The notes beneath the pieces were generated by a model, which saw only the letters and a list, made by a program, of their open reading frames with translations, did no database searches and was not told the origin of the DNA. A DNA stretch of 40,424 nt, taken from contig NZ_JBNATX010000017.1 of the NCBI RefSeq assembly GCF_049701115.1, positions 1 through 40,424 of the forward strand, read 5' to 3'. This DNA comes from Thermoanaerobacter sp049701115. GTDB taxonomy: Bacteria > Bacillota > Thermoanaerobacteria > Thermoanaerobacterales > Thermoanaerobacteraceae. A program made the translations under genes and the position numbers. Of this stretch, positions 23,494-32,398 are shown one piece after another (position 1 is the stretch's first letter; the number at the start of each line of letters is the position of its first letter).

Positions 23494-24765
23494 TTATAGC
23501 ATATCAAATGTCTTATAGAAATCGGGATATGAAATGTCGACGCATTCAGCCTTCTTAATTATGGTCCGACCTTCTGCCAAAAGGCCAGCAATCCACAAGG
23601 ACATGGCCACACGGTGGTCGTTGTAGCTTTCAACTTCGGCTCCTTTTAAAAAGCCTGTCCCTTCTATAATCATTCCATCTTCTGTCTCAAAAATTTTAGC
23701 TCCCATTTTCCCAAGTTCTGATGTCATTGATTTTATCCTGTTGCTTTCTTTTACCTTCAACTCCTCCGCATTTTTTATCACAGTTATCCCTTCTGCAAAA
23801 ACCGCTGCAACTGCAATAATGGGAATTTCATCAATAAGTTTAGGAATAAGGTCTCCGCCGATTTCTATACCCTTTAATTTAGAACTTTCAATTACAATGT
23901 CAGCTACTTTTTCATTATTTACATATCTTTCATTTATAAGCTGAATATTTCCTCCCATATCTCTTAAAACATTTATAATTCCCGTTCTTGTAGGATTTAC
24001 ATTTACATCTTTTATAATTACCTCTGAATTAGAAAGTAAACTCGCTGCTACTATAAAATAAGCAGCAGAAGATATATCTCCCGGCACTATAATTTTCTGC
24101 CCTTTTAATTTACTTCCCGGATAACAAAATATTTTCTTTCCGTCTATCTTTATCTTAGCACCAAAATTTTGAAGCATAAGCTCCGTATGATTTCTCGATA
24201 ATGTAGGTTCCTCAATAACCGTCATGCCTTCCGCATAAAGACTTGCAAGCATTATGCTGGATTTAACCTGTGCACTGGCAATAGGCATTTTATACTCTAT
24301 TCCTCGAAGTTTTCCACCTCTTATTTTGACAGGAGCAAAATTCCCTTCCCTTGCCTCTATCTTAGCTCCCATGAGAGTAAGAGGCACTATCACTCTTCCC
24401 ATAGGCCGCCTCTTTATAGAATCATCCCCTGTGAGTATTGTCTCAAACTCTTGCCCTGCAAGTATTCCCATCAAAAGCCTAATTGTTGTCCCAGAATTCC
24501 CTACATCTAATATTTCACTGCTTTTGCTAAGGTACAATCCTTTTCCATACACTTTCACTCTATTTCCTTCTACTTCAATATCCACACCTAATTTTCTCAT
24601 ACACTCTACAGTAGAAAGAGTATCCTTAGCAACAAGGAAATTTTCTACTTCTGTTAGCCCTTCAGCTATTGAACCTATCATGATAGCTCTATGCGATATG
24701 GATTTGTCTCCAGGAACAGAAATAACGCCTTTTAGACTTTTCTTTTTTATTACCTCTACCTCCAT
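23494..24765 (-). CDS. aroA: EPSP synthase (3-phosphoshikimate 1-carboxyvinyltransferase)
   Basis: A 423-residue enzyme of the shikimate pathway, joining phosphoenolpyruvate to shikimate-3-phosphate. VPGDKSISHRAIMIG is the N-terminal signature with the substrate-binding Lys, LDVGNSGTTIRLLMG the glycine-rich signature, and VKESNRIKSM with SYNDHRVAMS the C-terminal ones. The glycine-rich loop reads GNSGTT, the pattern of class II (Bacillus-like, often glyphosate-tolerant) enzymes, not the GNAGTA of class I. The start ATG follows GAGGTG. It lies ten bases after tyrA in a compact operon. Confidence 0.96.
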   Translation of the reverse strand: MEVEVIKKKSLKGVISVPGDKSISHRAIMIGSIAEGLTEVENFLVAKDTLSTVECMRKLGVDIEVEGNRVKVYGKGLYLSKSSEILDVGNSGTTIRLLMGILAGQEFETILTGDDSIKRRPMGRVIVPLTLMGAKIEAREGNFAPVKIRGGKLRGIEYKMPIASAQVKSSIMLASLYAEGMTVIEEPTLSRNHTELMLQNFGAKIKIDGKKIFCYPGSKLKGQKIIVPGDISSAAYFIVAASLLSNSEVIIKDVNVNPTRTGIINVLRDMGGNIQLINERYVNNEKVADIVIESSKLKGIEIGGDLIPKLIDEIPIIAVAAVFAEGITVIKNAEELKVKESNRIKSMTSELGKMGAKIFETEDGMIIEGTGFLKGAEVESYNDHRVAMSLWIAGLLAEGRTIIKKAECVDISYPDFYKTFDML

Positions 24766-24775
24766 CTTTTACACC

Positions 24776-25621
24776 TCAAACTTCTATGTTTTTCCTGTAT
24801 TCTCTTGCCCTATTAAGAAAATCTACTAAAAAATCTTCATCTTCTTCCTCTAAATGCTGTATAAAGTCTTCAATGAGGTCTTTATAACTTTTAAGCAACT
24901 CAAGAAGCACTTCTTTGTTACTAAAAATTATGTCTTTCCACATTTCAGTTTGAGAAAGAGCAATTCTCGTAGTATCTTTAAATCCTCCTGCAGCATATTT
25001 TAAGGCATCTTTACACTCTCTATGCGCAAAATTAGAAAGTGTGGTAGAAATTATATGAGGAACATGACTTATAACTCCTACTATCCTGTCATGCTCATTA
25101 TAATCTACAATGACAGGTTTTGCACCTATCTTTTTTATTATTTCTTTTACAAAAATCTCTAAAATTCCTTCTTCCACACTGTCAGAAGGAACCAAAAAAT
25201 AAAAAGAATCTACAAAAAGGTCAGGGTGAGAATAATCGTACCCTGCCTTTTCAGTACCAGCCATAGGATGTCCTCCAATGAAGTAAAAATCCAGAGGTAA
25301 AAACTTCTCTATCTCTTCCATGACAACTTTTTTAGTGCTACCAACATCAGTTATTATACATCCCTTTTTAAGATGAGGATATATATTCTTAACATTATCA
25401 GCTATTTTCCCCACAGGAGTGCAGATAAAAAGAACATCTACTTCAAGTGCAAAATTTATTTCCCTGAAGGCTTCAGAAATTGTACCCTCTCTTAAAGCCT
25501 TATCTAAAGTTTTTGTATCAACATCCACTCCAATGACATCTATATCTGTATACTTTCTTAAAGCTTTTGCAATAGACCCGCCTATAAGGCCCAGTCCCAC
25601 AACAGCTACCTTCTCTATCAT
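24776..25621 (-). CDS. tyrA: Prephenate dehydrogenase
   Basis: A 281-residue enzyme oxidising prephenate to 4-hydroxyphenylpyruvate for tyrosine. GLGLIGGSIAKAL near the N-terminus is the nucleotide-binding Gly motif, with Asp residues in VIGVDVDTKT following. GGHPMAGTEKAGY carries the catalytic His, and VIGVISHVPHIIST the second conserved His. There is no C-terminal ACT domain, so feedback control through ACT is not expected in this protein. The ATG overlaps the aroF stop in ATGA, so translation is coupled. Confidence 0.95.
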   Translation of the reverse strand: MIEKVAVVGLGLIGGSIAKALRKYTDIDVIGVDVDTKTLDKALREGTISEAFREINFALEVDVLFICTPVGKIADNVKNIYPHLKKGCIITDVGSTKKVVMEEIEKFLPLDFYFIGGHPMAGTEKAGYDYSHPDLFVDSFYFLVPSDSVEEGILEIFVKEIIKKIGAKPVIVDYNEHDRIVGVISHVPHIISTTLSNFAHRECKDALKYAAGGFKDTTRIALSQTEMWKDIIFSNKEVLLELLKSYKDLIEDFIQHLEEEDEDFLVDFLNRAREYRKNIEV

Positions 25622-26634
25622 GCCAGTTCCCGCCCTACAGCTTCAGCAATAATTTTTAATTCTTTCACCAAGCTCTCAAAATTGTCTGGGGTCAAAGACT
25701 GAGGCCCATCAGAAAGAGCATTTTTAGGGTCAGGATGTACTTCTATGATAAGTCCATCCGCTCCTGCAGCAACAGCTGCCTTGGCCATGGAAGGAACAAG
25801 GTGCCACCGACCAGTTCCATGGCTAGGGTCAACTATTATGGGAAGATGGCTCAATTTCTTTATAGACGGAACTGCACTCAAATCTAAAGTATTGCGTGTG
25901 TAAGTCTCAAAAGTCCTTATACCTCTTTCGCAGAGAATTACATCCTTATTTCCCTCATTTAAAATGTACTCTGCAGCGCTCAACCATTCCTCCAAGGTAG
26001 CCGCAAGCCCCCTTTTTAAAAGCACAGGCTTATTTATTCTTCCGACAGCTTTAAGAAGAGAAAAATTCTGCATGTTCCTCGCTCCAATCTGAAGGACATC
26101 CGCATATTCCGCCACTTTTTCCACTGAATGCACATCCATCACTTCCGTGACAATTTTAAGACCTGTAAGCTCTCTCGCTTCACTGAGCATTTTTAATCCT
26201 TCCTCCTCTAACCCTTGGAAAGAGTAAGGCGAAGTCCTGGGTTTGTATGCCCCTCCCCTTAAAAAGTGGGCTCCCGCTCTTTTCACTGCCATAGCACTCT
26301 CAAAAAGCTGTTCTCTGCTCTCTACAGCACACGGTCCTGCCATTATGACAATATTTTTGCCTCCTATTTCAATATCACCAACTTTTACAATAGTAGGCTC
26401 TGGTTTGAATATCCTGCTAGCTAGCTTATAAGGGTCGACTATTGGAATTACTTTCTCTACTCCTTCCATCATCTCTATCGCTTTTCCATCAAGTTTCCTT
26501 TTATCCCCTATCACACCTATTACTATTTTTTCTTCTCCTTTAGAGATGTGATATCCAAGTCCTAAGGAACTCAAAAGACTTGTAATCTCTGAAATCTGTT
26601 TTTCAGTGGCTTCTATATTCATTACAATTACCAT
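25618..26634 (-). CDS. aroF: DAHP synthase, type I-beta with N-terminal ferredoxin-like domain
   Basis: A 338-residue 3-deoxy-7-phosphoheptulonate synthase, the first step of the shikimate pathway. The N-terminal ~70 residues form the ferredoxin-like (FL) regulatory domain found in the Thermotoga-type enzyme, where it mediates feedback by aromatic amino acids (family knowledge). The barrel has IMAGPCAVES, GAYKPRTSPYSFQG, ILCERGIRTFE and IVDPSHGTG with the metal-binding Cys, His and Glu. The ATG at 26634 is placed by AGGAG seven bases upstream. It sits between pheA (16-base gap) and tyrA (overlap). Confidence 0.95.
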   Translation of the reverse strand: MVIVMNIEATEKQISEITSLLSSLGLGYHISKGEEKIVIGVIGDKRKLDGKAIEMMEGVEKVIPIVDPYKLASRIFKPEPTIVKVGDIEIGGKNIVIMAGPCAVESREQLFESAMAVKRAGAHFLRGGAYKPRTSPYSFQGLEEEGLKMLSEARELTGLKIVTEVMDVHSVEKVAEYADVLQIGARNMQNFSLLKAVGRINKPVLLKRGLAATLEEWLSAAEYILNEGNKDVILCERGIRTFETYTRNTLDLSAVPSIKKLSHLPIIVDPSHGTGRWHLVPSMAKAAVAAGADGLIIEVHPDPKNALSDGPQSLTPDNFESLVKELKIIAEAVGRELA

Positions 26635-26650
26635 ACCTCTTCTCCTCCCT

Positions 26651-27484
26651 TTATCTTTCTATTTCAAATTTTGGATATGAACCCATAACCTTTAAAAAAT
26701 CTGTTCTAATCCTCAACTCCTCTAAAGCCTTTTCTATTCTTTCTTCTTTTCTATGTCCCTCTATATCTATCCAAAATACATACTCCCCAAACTTTTTTCG
26801 GGAAGGCCTTGATTCGATTTTCGTCATATTGATATTTTTCTCTGCCAAAACTCCTAAAGCTCTATACAAGCTTCCGGGAACATTCGGTACAGAAAAAACT
26901 ATTGATGTCTTATCCCCTCCTGTATAGTCACTGTCTCTTTTCGCAATAACCAGAAACCTTGTGTAATTCTCCTTTATATCCTGCACATCTTTCTCTAATA
27001 CCTTAAGTTTATAAAGCCGAGCAGCTCTTTCCGGCCCAATAGCAACTATCCCTTTTTTAGCATTTACCCCTAACAAAGCCTTTACAGTGCTTTCTGTAGC
27101 TTTTACCTCTACCCTCGGGAAATTATTCAATATGTATTCTCTACATTGGGCGAGAGCCTGAGGATGAGAAAGTATACAATGTACATCTTTAAAGTCAATA
27201 AAGTCATCGCAAATCAAGCATTGTGAAATGGGAATTATTACTTCTCCTTTGACCAAAATACCCTCACCATCGTTTATCAACAAATCCAATGATACATTAA
27301 CAGAACCTTCGATAGAATTTTCAACAGGCAAAATGCCTTCATCGCACGTCCCTTCCGCTACACTTTTAACTACATCTTGGATAGTAGCAAACTCTATAGC
27401 TTCACACTCTTTTATTCCTTCTATATATTTAAAAACAGCCTCTTCAGAAAAAGTACCTTTAGGCCCTAAATACCCAACTTTCAT
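26651..27484 (-). CDS. pheA: Prephenate dehydratase with ACT domain
   Basis: A 277-residue monofunctional prephenate dehydratase, giving phenylpyruvate for phenylalanine. The opening YLGPKGTFSEEAV and the catalytic stretch KENYTRFLVIAK are both clear. The C-terminal ACT domain (TSIVFSVPNVPGSLYRALGV and KIESRPSRKKFGEYVFWIDI) is the known phenylalanine-binding regulatory site (GALV/ESRP-type motif). The start at 27484 follows GGGGGTG; the longer in-frame ORF to 27535 has no ribosome site. It is the first gene of the aromatic operon behind a good promoter. No chorismate mutase domain is present. Confidence 0.95.
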   Translation of the reverse strand: MKVGYLGPKGTFSEEAVFKYIEGIKECEAIEFATIQDVVKSVAEGTCDEGILPVENSIEGSVNVSLDLLINDGEGILVKGEVIIPISQCLICDDFIDFKDVHCILSHPQALAQCREYILNNFPRVEVKATESTVKALLGVNAKKGIVAIGPERAARLYKLKVLEKDVQDIKENYTRFLVIAKRDSDYTGGDKTSIVFSVPNVPGSLYRALGVLAEKNINMTKIESRPSRKKFGEYVFWIDIEGHRKEERIEKALEELRIRTDFLKVMGSYPKFEIER

Positions 27485-27516
27485 CCTACACCCCCTTGTC
27501 ACATTATATTGCTGAT

Positions 27517-27545
27517 ATTTTAATACTTTGCCCAATTAAAGTCAA
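27517..27545 (-). promoter_or_regulatory. Promoter of the pheA-aroF-tyrA-aroA operon
   Basis: In minus-strand sense TTGACT (27545-27540) and TAAAAT (27522-27517) have a 17-base spacer. The leader is only about 30 bases, which leaves no room for a T-box or attenuator. Confidence 0.7.
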
Positions 27546-27577
27546 GTAAATTTTTCACACACCTTATAAAAGGATAA

Positions 27578-27607
27578 TAAAAAGAGGTATACCCACATGG
27601 GTATACC
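27578..27607 (-). terminator. Terminator after aroB
   Basis: GGTATACCC (27586-27594) and GGGTATACC (27599-27607) form a perfect 9-bp stem with a 4-base loop. On the minus strand this is followed by CTCTTTTTATT. It separates the zwf-aroB run from the pheA operon. Confidence 0.85.
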
Positions 27608-27611
27608 CGCC

Positions 27612-28682
27612 TTATTTCAAAACCTTTAATACATCTTCTTCTTTTACACTTACAATATTCACTTTACCAAAACCTACAGGTAGGACAAAATTTATTTTCC
27701 CTTCTCTCATTTTTTTATCAAGCTTTATAGCATTTAGCATATCCGTCTTTTCAATATCCTCATAGTCAGCTGGCAGTCCCGATCTTTTAATTAAATTCAA
27801 TATGCGCTCTAAATATTCTTCATCAATATATCCCAAATTAAATGCAAGCCTTGCCTCATACACCATTCCTATTGCCACAGCTTCTCCGTGAATATATTTC
27901 TCATAACCTGTCAAAGCTTCAATGGCATGCCCTATTGTATGCCCAAAATTTAATATTGCTCTTAAATTTTCTTCTTTTTCATCCAATGATACAATTTTAG
28001 CCTTTATCTCACATGACCTTTTAACTATGTGAGTTAAACTCTCCTCTTTTAATCTCAAAATATCCTCCAAATTTTTCTCAATATAGGTAAACAAATCAAA
28101 GTCCCATATAACTCCATATTTGATTGCTTCAGCTAATCCACTAAGGACTTCTCTTTTATCCAATGTTTTTAAAACTGAAATATCAATATACACCATTTTG
28201 GGTTGATAAAAAGCTCCGACTATATTCTTGCCCTTTTTTAGATTTACCGCTACCTTACCACCAACACTGCTGTCTACCTGAGCCAACAACGTCGTAGGAA
28301 TCTGAATAAAATCAATTCCTCTCATATAGGTAGCAGCAACAAAACCGGCTATATCTCCAACAACTCCTCCCCCCAGTGCAATGATAGAACTATCTCTTAA
28401 AAGCCCACTGTCATAAGCTACCTCAAGAAGTCTTTGTGCCATTTCCATAGTTTTGCTCGTCTCACCAGCGGGTATAACTTCATGTGTGACATCAAATCCA
28501 CTTTTTTTAAGGCTTTCTTTAATCTTTTCAAAATACAAAGGGTAAACATTAGAATCAGTGATAACAAATGTCTTGCTGCTTCTCACATGTTTTTTAATTA
28601 AATCTCCAACTCTATCAAAACCTTCATAGTCAAAATAAATAGGATAAGACCTTTCCTTCAATTCAACAATCACTTCATCCAC
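27612..28682 (-). CDS. aroB: 3-Dehydroquinate synthase
   Basis: A 356-residue enzyme cyclising DAHP to 3-dehydroquinate, the second shikimate step. IALGGGVVGDIAGFVAATYM is the NAD-binding glycine signature, RGIDFIQIPTTLLAQVDSSV the following conserved strand. NFGHTIGHAIE and the HGEAVAIGMVYE region supply zinc-ligand histidines. I place the start at GTG 28682, behind AGAGGTGATA; the in-frame ATG at 28754 would add 24 residues that do not resemble the family and cover a palindromic repeat. It is the last gene of the run from zwf and ends at a terminator. Confidence 0.93.
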   Translation of the reverse strand: MDEVIVELKERSYPIYFDYEGFDRVGDLIKKHVRSSKTFVITDSNVYPLYFEKIKESLKKSGFDVTHEVIPAGETSKTMEMAQRLLEVAYDSGLLRDSSIIALGGGVVGDIAGFVAATYMRGIDFIQIPTTLLAQVDSSVGGKVAVNLKKGKNIVGAFYQPKMVYIDISVLKTLDKREVLSGLAEAIKYGVIWDFDLFTYIEKNLEDILRLKEESLTHIVKRSCEIKAKIVSLDEKEENLRAILNFGHTIGHAIEALTGYEKYIHGEAVAIGMVYEARLAFNLGYIDEEYLERILNLIKRSGLPADYEDIEKTDMLNAIKLDKKMREGKINFVLPVGFGKVNIVSVKEEDVLKVLK

Positions 28683-28702
28683 ACTATCACCTCTTTTTAC
28701 AC

Positions 28703-28731
28703 CAGACAAAGGGGACGGTTCCTCTTGCCTG
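28703..28731. repeat. Small palindromic element with GGGGACGGTTCC core
   Basis: CAGACAA and TTGCCTG form an imperfect inverted pair around GGGGACGGTTCCTC. I recall similar short elements scattered in several Firmicute genomes, but only this copy is in the window. It lies in the leader between pepF and the chosen aroB start. Confidence 0.35.
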
Positions 28732-28775
28732 AATTCATACTCAAAACTGAACAAGAGAAACTGCTCCTCCTGCCT

Positions 28776-30566
28776 TTACGCCATTTTTTCAAACTCATCA
28801 AGTAATTTCTCAAAAACGTCTAATGCGTCGTTAACTGGTTTTGGAGTAGTCAAATCTACCCCTGCCTTCTTTAAAAGATTCAGTGGATAGTCAGAACTTC
28901 CGCTTTTTAAAAATTCTTTATATCTTTCTACGGCCTTTTCTCCTTCATTTAGTATCATCTGTGAAATAGCTATTGCCGCAGAAAATCCTGTAGCATATTT
29001 GTAGACGTAGAAATTTCTATAAAAATGTGGAATTCTTGCCCATTCGTAGCTTATTTCTTCATCTACTACTATATCATCTCCATAGTAGAGTTTATTTAGT
29101 TCATAATATTTTTTGTTCAATACCTCTGCCGTAAGAGGCTCTCCTCTTTCTGCTATTTCATGAATTAATTTTTCAAATTCTGCGAACATGACCTGTCTGA
29201 AAACTGTCCCTCTAAATTCTTCGAGAAAATGATTTAGTATGTAAAGTCTTTCCTTTTCATCTTTGGAATTTTTTAAAAGATAATTCATAAGTATAGCTTC
29301 ATTGCAGGTAGATGCTACTTCTGCTACAAAAATCTTATAACCTGCATACACATATGGCTGTGTCACATTTGAATAATATGTATGCAAAGAATGTCCCATT
29401 TCATGAGCAATTGTAAATACATCATTTAATTTACCCTGAAAATTTAAAAGCACATAAGGATGTGTTCCATAAGCACCCCACGAATAAGCTCCAGAGGTTT
29501 TGCCTCTATTCTCATACACATCTACCCAGCGAGATTCAAAACCTTTTTTTAGTAAATCTATGTACTCTTCCCCCAAAGGCTTAAGGCCTTCCAAAACTAG
29601 TTCAATTGCCTCTTCATATGTAAACTCTTTATCATACTCTTGTATCAAAGGAACATACAAGTCATACATGTGAAGTTCGTCTAATTTTAAGAGTTTCTTT
29701 TTAAGCCTTACATATCTATGTAAAACATCAAGCCTACTATGTACTGTTTCTATGAGGCTATTATAAACCTCTACACTGACATTGTCTTCAAAAAGTGAAG
29801 CCTCCAAAGAAGAATTGTATTTACGGGCTTTAGCATAAAAAATATCTTTCTTTACACTGCCAGCCAGAGTAGAAGCAAAAGTATTTATAAATTTTTTGTA
29901 AGTGTCATACAGTACTTCAAAAGCAGCCTTTCGCACATCTCTATTTTTGCTCTGCATAAAGCTTATAAAATTTCCATGAGTAAGCTCCACTTCATTACCA
30001 TTTTCGTCCCTAATTGTCGGGAATCTTAAGTCCGCGTGATTCAACATAGAATATATAGTTGAAACAGATTCTGCCAGTGTCTCTGCTTCTGCTAGTATTT
30101 TTTCTTCCTCCGGTGAAAGCACATGAGGCTTGTATCTAATTAAATCCTCAATATACTGCTTATAAATTTTTAACTCCTCTAGTTCTTCTATCATGTTCCT
30201 CAATTTTTCAGTCTCAATAGACAAAATCTCTGGAACTATAAAAGAAGTAGCACTCATGACTTCAATATTAAGTCTCATCGCTTTATCAGACAATGCCTGA
30301 TATTTAGAATTGGTATTATCTTCATCTCTTCTCATTCTGGCATAGGCGAAAATCTTGCTGGCTGTCATCCCAATTTGGTCATTAAGCTTCAAAACTTCCA
30401 ATAAGTCCTTAGAAGTTTTAATTTTTCCTTTAAACTTTACAATCTCTTTTAGGAGTTCTTTTACCTTCCTGTAATCTTCTTCCCACAACTCTTCATTTTC
30501 ATATATGTCTTCTAATCTCCATTTATATCTTTCATCTATTTCACTTCTCTCTCTTAAATTTCCCAT
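28776..30566 (-). CDS. pepF: Oligoendopeptidase F (M3 family)
   Basis: A 596-residue cytoplasmic zinc oligopeptidase. HEMGH at residues 388-392 is the zinc-binding motif in the context TIAHEMGHSLHTYYS, and the third ligand Glu lies about 25 residues later in FVAEVASTCNE. The all-helical M3B fold fits the length (about 600). It cleaves short peptides, feeding amino acids to catabolism. It starts two bases after the sdaAA stop behind GGGGGGATTAAAC, so it is probably coupled to serine dehydratase; together they would serve growth on peptides. Confidence 0.95.
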   Translation of the reverse strand: MGNLRERSEIDERYKWRLEDIYENEELWEEDYRKVKELLKEIVKFKGKIKTSKDLLEVLKLNDQIGMTASKIFAYARMRRDEDNTNSKYQALSDKAMRLNIEVMSATSFIVPEILSIETEKLRNMIEELEELKIYKQYIEDLIRYKPHVLSPEEEKILAEAETLAESVSTIYSMLNHADLRFPTIRDENGNEVELTHGNFISFMQSKNRDVRKAAFEVLYDTYKKFINTFASTLAGSVKKDIFYAKARKYNSSLEASLFEDNVSVEVYNSLIETVHSRLDVLHRYVRLKKKLLKLDELHMYDLYVPLIQEYDKEFTYEEAIELVLEGLKPLGEEYIDLLKKGFESRWVDVYENRGKTSGAYSWGAYGTHPYVLLNFQGKLNDVFTIAHEMGHSLHTYYSNVTQPYVYAGYKIFVAEVASTCNEAILMNYLLKNSKDEKERLYILNHFLEEFRGTVFRQVMFAEFEKLIHEIAERGEPLTAEVLNKKYYELNKLYYGDDIVVDEEISYEWARIPHFYRNFYVYKYATGFSAAIAISQMILNEGEKAVERYKEFLKSGSSDYPLNLLKKAGVDLTTPKPVNDALDVFEKLLDEFEKMA

Positions 30567-30568
30567 GT

Positions 30569-31462
30569 TTAATCCCCCCGCTTTTCTTTTTCAAATATTT
30601 CTTTTTTAAGTCTCATTCCTGTTGGAGTTTTGGCAAGCCCCCCTTCTGCTGTTTCTCTTAAGGCACTTGGGATAGCCTTTCCTACCCTGTACATAGTTTC
30701 TACAACCTCGTCAAAAGGTATTACACTGTCCATTCCCGCTATAGCAAAATCAGCACATATCATTGCATTGAGAGCTCCTAAGGCATTTCTCTTCTCACAG
30801 GGAATTTCTACTAATCCGGCAACCGGATCGCACACCAGTCCCAATAAGTTCATTATGGCAAAAGAAGCAGCTGTCAAGCATTGCTCAGGAGTTCCCCCCA
30901 TGAGTTCCACTAAAGCCCCTGCTGCCATAGCCGAGGCAGACCCTACTTCTGCTTGACACCCTCCTTCGGCTCCCGCTAAAGTAGCATTTTTTGCTATTAT
31001 AATTCCTATTCCTGAAGCCGTAAAAAGCGCTTTTGTCATGTCATCTTCACTCTTGCCAAATTTCCTTGCAACAGTAATTAAAGCACCTGGTATCACACCA
31101 CTTGAGCCTGCTGTAGGAGCAGCTACAATTCTTCCCATAGCTGCATTTACCTCTGTGACGGCAAGAGCAGAAGCTGCAGCTTTTGCCATTGTTTCACAGG
31201 ACAAAGTATTCCCAATCACAATCCTCGCATAAAGCTTTTTGGCATCTCCTCCTGATAAACCGCTCACAGACCTTATATCCTCATTTAACCCTTTATTTAT
31301 AGCTTCTCTCATCACCTGAAGATTTTTCTTCATTTTTTCAAAAATAACCTCTAAGCTCTCTCCTGTTCTTTCCTGTTCGGCCAGCATTACAATTTCCGAT
31401 ATAGGCTTATTGAATCTTTTTGTAAGCTCTAAAAGTTCATATCCGTAATTGAATTGATACAT
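30569..31462 (-). CDS. sdaAA: L-serine dehydratase, iron-sulfur-dependent, alpha subunit
   Basis: A 297-residue alpha subunit deaminating L-serine to pyruvate. APTAGSSGVIPGAL is the substrate-loop signature. GGCQAEVGSASAMAAGAL and CDPVAGLVEIPCEKRNALGA hold the cysteines that bind the oxygen-sensitive [4Fe-4S] cluster. The subunit form (separate alpha and beta) is typical of Clostridia. The ATG follows GGAGGG and lies 16 bases after the beta-subunit gene. Full length for the family. Confidence 0.96.
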   Translation of the reverse strand: MYQFNYGYELLELTKRFNKPISEIVMLAEQERTGESLEVIFEKMKKNLQVMREAINKGLNEDIRSVSGLSGGDAKKLYARIVIGNTLSCETMAKAAASALAVTEVNAAMGRIVAAPTAGSSGVIPGALITVARKFGKSEDDMTKALFTASGIGIIIAKNATLAGAEGGCQAEVGSASAMAAGALVELMGGTPEQCLTAASFAIMNLLGLVCDPVAGLVEIPCEKRNALGALNAMICADFAIAGMDSVIPFDEVVETMYRVGKAIPSALRETAEGGLAKTPTGMRLKKEIFEKEKRGD

Positions 31463-31478
31463 AAAAGCATACCCTCCA

Positions 31479-32147
31479 TTACACAGGATTTAGAATTATG
31501 GCATTCAAAATTCCGTCAATATTTTTGATGACCTCTTTTGCTCTTTCTGGAATTATCTGATCGGATTCTATCACCATTATGGCTTTATCGCCCTTTGCAT
31601 GCCTGTAAACTCTCATGAAGGCAATATTTATATTGCAGTCTGCCAGCACTTTGGTCACAGCAGCCACAATCCCAGGCTTATCTATATGGGTGGTAATTAA
31701 AGTCTCATACTCCCCAGTAAACTCTACTTCTATGCCATTTATCTCTTTTAAAAGAACATTACCACCGCCTACAGAACAGCCTAAAATATCATAAGTCTTT
31801 CCATCGGAGGTCTTTATTATCATCCTCACAGTATTTGGATGGGGAGCTTCTTCATCGCTTTCAGTAAATTTAAACTTAAGTCCCAATTCTTTAGCAATTT
31901 CAAACGAACGAGGCAATCTCTCATCGTCAGGATCAAAACCCAATATCCCTGCAAGTAATGCCCTGTCTGTACCATGCCCCTTATAAGTTCTGGCAAAAGA
32001 TTCGTATAAAATAAATTCCACCTCTTTTATCTCATCGTCCGCAATTTTTCTGGCAATTTTAGCAAGTCTAGCCGCCCCCGCAGTATGGGAACTGCTCGGG
32101 CCAATCATTATAGGTCCCATAATATCAAAAACAGAAAATTCCCTCAT
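31479..32147 (-). CDS. sdaAB: L-serine dehydratase, iron-sulfur-dependent, beta subunit
   Basis: A 222-residue beta subunit. FDIMGPIMIGPSSSHTAGAA is the family's N-terminal signature, contributing to the active site with the alpha subunit. KGHGTDRALLAGILGFDPDD follows. The C-terminal ~75 residues form an ACT domain (TLITTHIDKPGIVAAVTKVL), likely the serine-sensing module. It precedes sdaAA by 16 bases on the minus strand. Confidence 0.95.
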   Translation of the reverse strand: MREFSVFDIMGPIMIGPSSSHTAGAARLAKIARKIADDEIKEVEFILYESFARTYKGHGTDRALLAGILGFDPDDERLPRSFEIAKELGLKFKFTESDEEAPHPNTVRMIIKTSDGKTYDILGCSVGGGNVLLKEINGIEVEFTGEYETLITTHIDKPGIVAAVTKVLADCNINIAFMRVYRHAKGDKAIMVIESDQIIPERAKEVIKNIDGILNAIILNPV

Positions 32148-32158
32148 ATCAATCCCCT

Positions 32159-32398
32159 TTACTCTTTCCCTATTTTCCTTACCCTAACCTTTTTTACTTT
32201 ACCTTCTTCCAAAAGCATCTCTTTAAAAGCCTGGTCAATAGAAAGGCCCTGTTGATATTTTAAATACACCTTTTTAAAAAAATCTTCTCCGTACTTTTCA
32301 AATAATAGGCTTATGTATTCATTTTCACTTTCTTTATCATGCAGTACTTCTCCAAAAATGAAATTTTTAAAACGAGATAATCTTAATCTCATAGTCAT
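32159..32398 (-). CDS. Small hypothetical protein, 79 residues
   Basis: I do not recognise this protein. It is basic at both ends (MTMRLRLSRFKNF; GKVKKVRVRKIGKE) with an amphipathic, probably helical, middle (NEYISLLFEKYGEDFFKKVY). It has no membrane segment or cysteine. The ATG overlaps the stop of the cyclase gene in ATGA (an ATG two codons on is also possible), and it ends 11 bases before sdaAB, so it is translated within the operon. The tight fit argues that it is real. It could be an accessory or regulatory protein of the serine dehydratase genes, but that is only from position. Confidence 0.65.
   Translation of the reverse strand: MTMRLRLSRFKNFIFGEVLHDKESENEYISLLFEKYGEDFFKKVYLKYQQGLSIDQAFKEMLLEEGKVKKVRVRKIGKE

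Noticed and set aside
24254..24829. Long plus-strand ORF opposite aroA
   Set aside because: It is antisense to an intact, well-conserved gene, has no ribosome site and looks like no protein; it is a codon-bias shadow.
27485..27545. T-box or attenuator in front of pheA
   Set aside because: The leader after the predicted promoter is only about 30 bases, with no stem I, no T-box sequence and no terminator hairpin.
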